64,000 nt of DNA, from positions 4,287,001 to 4,351,000 of the forward strand of contig NZ_VAJL01000001.1 in NCBI RefSeq assembly GCF_006175945.1, in the 5' to 3' direction. The notes beneath the pieces were generated by a model. That model searched no databases, was not told the DNA's origin, and saw only the letters and a program-made list of their open reading frames with translations. Positions 60,956-64,000 of the stretch are shown here, piece after piece; position 1 is the first letter of the stretch, and each line of letters opens with the position of its first letter. Position numbers and translations under genes: made by a program. Source of the DNA: Chryseobacterium mulctrae. Lineage in GTDB: Bacteria; Bacteroidota; Bacteroidia; Flavobacteriales; Weeksellaceae.

Positions 60956-60975
60956 TGCAACTAATTCGTTTGAAA

Positions 60976-62454
60976 ATGTCTGAAACTGAAATTCAACCTA
61001 CTCAAAATATAAAAAACAATCCAAAGATTATGAAAGCTTGGGCGGTCTACGACTGGGCAAACTCTGTGTATTCTTTGGTAATTACATCTGCGATATTCCC
61101 GATTTATTATACGATTCTTACGACAGCTTACAATAAAAAGGAGTTTGTTCCGGAAGCAGGAGAAGTTCAGGAAATTCCTGTAAGAAATATGATTAAGATC
61201 TTCGGAGACGCTTATGAGCCGGAAGCGGTTTTAAGTTTTTCTTACGCAATCTCATTCTTTTTAGTCGTTTTATTGTCACCATTCTTATCTTCTTTGGCAG
61301 ATACGATTGGAAACAAAAAATCTTTTCTTCAGTTTTTCTGTTACTTAGGAGCAACTTCTTGTATGGGATTAGCCATGTTTACAGGCATGGAAAATATCTT
61401 TTTAGGATTGCTGTTCAGTATTACGGCGAGTGTAGGTTTTTGGGGAAGTTTGGTGTTTTATAATTCATTTTTACCAGATATCGCTACTCCGGATAAACAG
61501 GATGCATTGTCTGCAAAAGGATATATTTACGGATATATTGGCTCTGTAGTTTTATTGATTATCTGTTTGGTTTTAATTCAGGTGGTTGCAAAAGGACCGG
61601 ATCAGGCTAAAATTTATATCAGAATCAGCTTTTTATTAACGGGAGCTTGGTGGTTTGGCTTCTCACAATATACATTCAAACATTTACCGCAGTTTGGTGA
61701 TGTGAAAGAAAAACTTCCTAAAGATTTAGTGCTTTTAAACTATAAAAACATCTTTAAAAAACACCAGGAACAGGGAGGTTTTTTTGAAGTATTAAAAGAT
61801 AATATCAGTTTCTATAAAGATATTGCGAAAGAGAGTTTCAGAGAATTATTCAGTGTGGGAAACAAGCTATTTTCAGATAAAGCTTTGAAGTTTTTCCTGT
61901 CGAGTTTCTTCTTTTACAGTGTCGGAATGCAGACCATCTTTTTAATGGCAGTTCCTTTCGGAAGTACAGTAATTTTCCCTAAAGAAGCTGATAAATACAA
62001 GTTGATTATTACAATCTTAGTTATTCAGATCATTGCGATTTTCGGTGCTTTCTTATTTTCAAGATTATCTAAAAAAATTGGGAATAAGAATGTAATTACT
62101 ATTGCTGTGATTATCTGGATTGCTTGTTGTTTATCTGCATATTCTTTAAACAAAGAAAATCCAAATGTACAGCTTCAGTTTTATGGATTAGCTGGTTTGA
62201 TTGGTTTGGTAATGGGTGGTCTTCAGGCAATGTCGAGATCAACTTATTCAAAACTTTTACCAGAAAATTCTATGGAAAATACAACTTATTTTAGTTTCTA
62301 TGATGTACTGGAAAAAATTGCTATCATCTGTGGAATGCTTATTTTCAGTGTATTTATTCAAAGGTTTCATAATATGCAATATGCATTTATTTCGATGTCG
62401 GCATTTTTTGCAGCAGGAGCAATTCTTATCAGATTCTTAAAAACGAAGATATAA
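60976..62454 (+). CDS. UMF1-type MFS transporter
   Basis: The product has 492 residues from the ATG at 60976; an earlier ATG at 60931 lies within the terminator stem and promoter and is rejected. KAWAVYDWANSVYSLVITSAIFPIYY at the start is split here as KAWAVYDWANSVYS and the following helix; it is typical of the UMF1/Atg22-like family of the major facilitator superfamily. About 12 membrane segments are seen, with a long cytoplasmic loop at about 235-300. Substrates in bacteria are unknown. Confidence 0.86.
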   Translation: MSETEIQPTQNIKNNPKIMKAWAVYDWANSVYSLVITSAIFPIYYTILTTAYNKKEFVPEAGEVQEIPVRNMIKIFGDAYEPEAVLSFSYAISFFLVVLLSPFLSSLADTIGNKKSFLQFFCYLGATSCMGLAMFTGMENIFLGLLFSITASVGFWGSLVFYNSFLPDIATPDKQDALSAKGYIYGYIGSVVLLIICLVLIQVVAKGPDQAKIYIRISFLLTGAWWFGFSQYTFKHLPQFGDVKEKLPKDLVLLNYKNIFKKHQEQGGFFEVLKDNISFYKDIAKESFRELFSVGNKLFSDKALKFFLSSFFFYSVGMQTIFLMAVPFGSTVIFPKEADKYKLIITILVIQIIAIFGAFLFSRLSKKIGNKNVITIAVIIWIACCLSAYSLNKENPNVQLQFYGLAGLIGLVMGGLQAMSRSTYSKLLPENSMENTTYFSFYDVLEKIAIICGMLIFSVFIQRFHNMQYAFISMSAFFAAGAILIRFLKTKI

Positions 62455-62499
62455 GTTCTACAATGGCTTAAAATTTGTTAATATTCAGCAGAATAATAG

Positions 62500-62507
62500 T
62501 AACTTTG
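62500..62507 (+). promoter_or_regulatory. Promoter of the mevalonate kinase gene
   Basis: TAACTTTG matches the -7 box, 21 bases before the ATG; TTG at 62475-62477 is placed 22 bases upstream as a possible -33 element. Confidence 0.5.
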
Positions 62508-62528
62508 CATAAAGATTTTTAACACAAA

Positions 62529-63455
62529 ATGACGAACCCTTTATTTTACGCTAAAATTATCCTCTTCGGAGAGTACGGAATGATAGAAGACTCACAAGGT
62601 CTTGTAGTTCCTTACAGTTTTTATAAAGGCACTTTAAAGTTTTCAGACTCAGATTCAGAATTTGAGAAAAAATCAAACTTTCATTTACAAAAATATGCTG
62701 ATTTTCTGGAGAACTTAAGTCTTCCCGAACAATTCAAATTAGATGTAAATCGTCTGAAAGAAGATATTTCTAACGGACTTTTCTTCGATTCTAATATTCC
62801 TCAAGGATATGGAGTTGGAAGTTCAGGAGCTTTGGTTGCGGCTATTTTCGAAAAATATAGCTTCACAAAACACGATCCTGAAAGTATTTCAAAAGAAAAT
62901 CTTAAAAATATAAAAGCCGTTTTTGGCGAAATGGAAAGCTATTTCCATGGTAAAAGTTCAGGAATGGATCCTTTAATTTGCTACATGAATCTTCCGATTC
63001 TTATTGAAAACAAGGAAAATTTAGATAAAGTAGCGATTCCAAAAGAAGAACAAGGAAAAGGAGCAATTTTCTTGATTGATTCAGGAATTACAGGCGAAAC
63101 AGGACCGATGATTCAGATCTTCTTTGAAAAAATGAAGACCGAAGGTTTCCGTAAAACGCTGAAAGAAGAGTTTATTCGTTACAATAATGCTTGTATTGAT
63201 TCTTTCCTTAAAAAAGATATGAATCCGTTTTTTAGAAACCTTAAAAAGCTTTCTTATTGGGCTTACGAACATTTCCGTCCGATGATTCCTGAAAGTATTT
63301 TCAACATCTGGAAAAAAGGTTTAGATTCTAATGCTTATTACCTTAAACTGTGTGGAAGTGGCGGTGGTGGTTATATTTTAGGTTTCACCAAAGACTACGA
63401 AAAAGCAGAAAAAATGCTTGACGGTTTCCAGAAAGAAGTGATTTATAGATTCTAA
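62529..63455 (+). CDS. mvk: GHMP kinase, probable mevalonate kinase
   Basis: The product has 308 residues. AKIILFGEYGMIED opens the GHMP fold; the ATP loop is IPQGYGVGSSGALVAAI, SYFHGKSSGMDP holds the second conserved block with the catalytic Asp, and LKLCGSGGGGYILGF is the third. These fit mevalonate kinase (EC 2.7.1.36), which makes mevalonate 5-phosphate for isoprenoids. The adjacent prenyltransferase gene, ten bp downstream, supports this role. Confidence 0.87.
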   Translation: MTNPLFYAKIILFGEYGMIEDSQGLVVPYSFYKGTLKFSDSDSEFEKKSNFHLQKYADFLENLSLPEQFKLDVNRLKEDISNGLFFDSNIPQGYGVGSSGALVAAIFEKYSFTKHDPESISKENLKNIKAVFGEMESYFHGKSSGMDPLICYMNLPILIENKENLDKVAIPKEEQGKGAIFLIDSGITGETGPMIQIFFEKMKTEGFRKTLKEEFIRYNNACIDSFLKKDMNPFFRNLKKLSYWAYEHFRPMIPESIFNIWKKGLDSNAYYLKLCGSGGGGYILGFTKDYEKAEKMLDGFQKEVIYRF

Positions 63456-63465
63456 AAAGTTGGGA

Positions 63466-64000
63466 ATGAGTTCTGAAAAAGAGAGTTTCCAACAGAAAAA
63501 TTATATCCGAAAATCGTTATTTTACAGATTATCACAATTCGTGGGCTTTCTTTTAGGCGCACGTTTTTTTGTGGCTGTTTTGCTTACTTTTGCACTGTAT
63601 GTTTCTACTTTTTTCCTTTTTAACCAAGAAGAATCTTTCAGGAAATTTGTCTTTGACTTCAAAGTTCACGGCATTATTTTCTGTACTGTTTTAAGTATTC
63701 TTGCAGGAGGAATTATCAATCAGTTCTACGATTTTGAAAAAGATCATATTGTAAAACCGTTCCGTACAAGAATTCAGAGCTTTATTCAGCAGAAATATTT
63801 TCTGTATGTGTATTTGGCTTTAACAGTAATTTCGCTAGGAGTAGCAAGCTTTATTTCGTACCGAGTTTTGATTTTCTTTGTGGTTTATCAGTTCTTTATG
63901 TGGTTTTATAGCCATAAACTGAGCCGGATTTTAATTTTAAATAATCTCACTTTTGTTAGTTTAACATTGTATCCTTTTTTTGGAATGATGGTTTATTATC
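63466..64000 (+). CDS. UbiA-family prenyltransferase (partial, cut by window end)
   Basis: 178 complete codons are visible from the ATG at 63466. Membrane helices start near residue 25. GGIINQFYDFEKDHIVKPFRTR contains the first Asp-rich motif N-x3-D-x3-D of the UbiA superfamily. The next helices (about 108-128, 132-152) fit. Members attach prenyl chains to quinone or glycerol phosphate acceptors; the acceptor cannot be told. It is directly downstream of mevalonate kinase, so it is probably in the same transcript. Confidence 0.83.
   Translation, partial: MSSEKESFQQKNYIRKSLFYRLSQFVGFLLGARFFVAVLLTFALYVSTFFLFNQEESFRKFVFDFKVHGIIFCTVLSILAGGIINQFYDFEKDHIVKPFRTRIQSFIQQKYFLYVYLALTVISLGVASFISYRVLIFFVVYQFFMWFYSHKLSRILILNNLTFVSLTLYPFFGMMVYY

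Overview
The window looks like a chromosomal segment of a member of the Bacteroidota, class Flavobacteriia, most probably Chryseobacterium or a close relative in the Weeksellaceae. The grounds are low GC content, many promoter boxes of the Bacteroidota form TAnnTTTG, three secreted proteins with type IX secretion (T9SS) C-terminal sorting domains, an ATP synthase operon that stops at atpG without atpD/atpC, and protein sequences typical of that group. The genus is an inference; no rRNA or tRNA gene is present to anchor it.

Layout. 1-5120: glycogen synthesis, with glgB-glgA-glgC and a divergent starch-binding/esterase gene cut by the window edge. 5310-10638: a membrane-anchored SRPBCC protein and the 2-oxoglutarate dehydrogenase genes sucA and sucB. 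10721-15706: apaG, a DnaQ-like exonuclease, an LpxL-type acyltransferase with a glycosyltransferase, a thioredoxin-like secreted protein and an aldehyde dehydrogenase. 15749-21110: a tripartite drug efflux system (MFS pump, HlyD adaptor, TolC channel) with a divergent AraC regulator, flanked by large non-coding stretches made of dispersed repeats. 21721-23084: ribosomal proteins rpsF-rpsR-rplI. 23224-31220: a GEVED T9SS protein, a ClC channel, a lipoyl E2, a SAM hydrolase, PhoH and three outer-membrane beta-barrel proteins. 31467-35671: ffh and two unrecognised envelope proteins, one of which resembles a clan CD cysteine peptidase. 35909-41372: a small membrane protein and atpBEFHAG. 41469-47573: a CNNM/CorC-type transporter, ClpS, uridine kinase, DivIC, MutA, a GxxExxY insertion, a methyltransferase and a small lipoprotein. 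47718-54206: an M20 dipeptidase, a tandem-duplicated pair of T9SS proteins, an SDR gene broken by a stop codon, and etfB-etfA. 54386-64000: bifunctional nuclease, nucleoside permease, an ECF sigma/anti-sigma locus, thiolase, a UMF1-type transporter, mevalonate kinase and a partial UbiA-family prenyltransferase.

Most genes are conserved core functions. The unusual material lies between them. (1) A 475-bp element carrying a GxxExxY gene is bounded by perfect 20-bp inverted repeats, and its right repeat appears to supply the GTG start codon of the next gene. (2) The HlyD-TolC-AraC module has the same three repeat types, in the same order and orientation relative to transcription, downstream of both its ends. 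(3) Many intergenic gaps hold imperfect hairpins built from short locus-specific 'words', including inside ribosomal-protein, ATP synthase and etf gene pairs. (4) A tandem duplication of about 1.21 kb copied the 3' end of a dipeptidase gene and a T9SS gene, after which the two gene interiors became unlike. (5) Several TAnnTTTG boxes lie only 4-8 bases before start codons, suggesting leaderless or nearly leaderless transcripts.

All coordinates were read by eye; family names come from motif recognition and not from searches.
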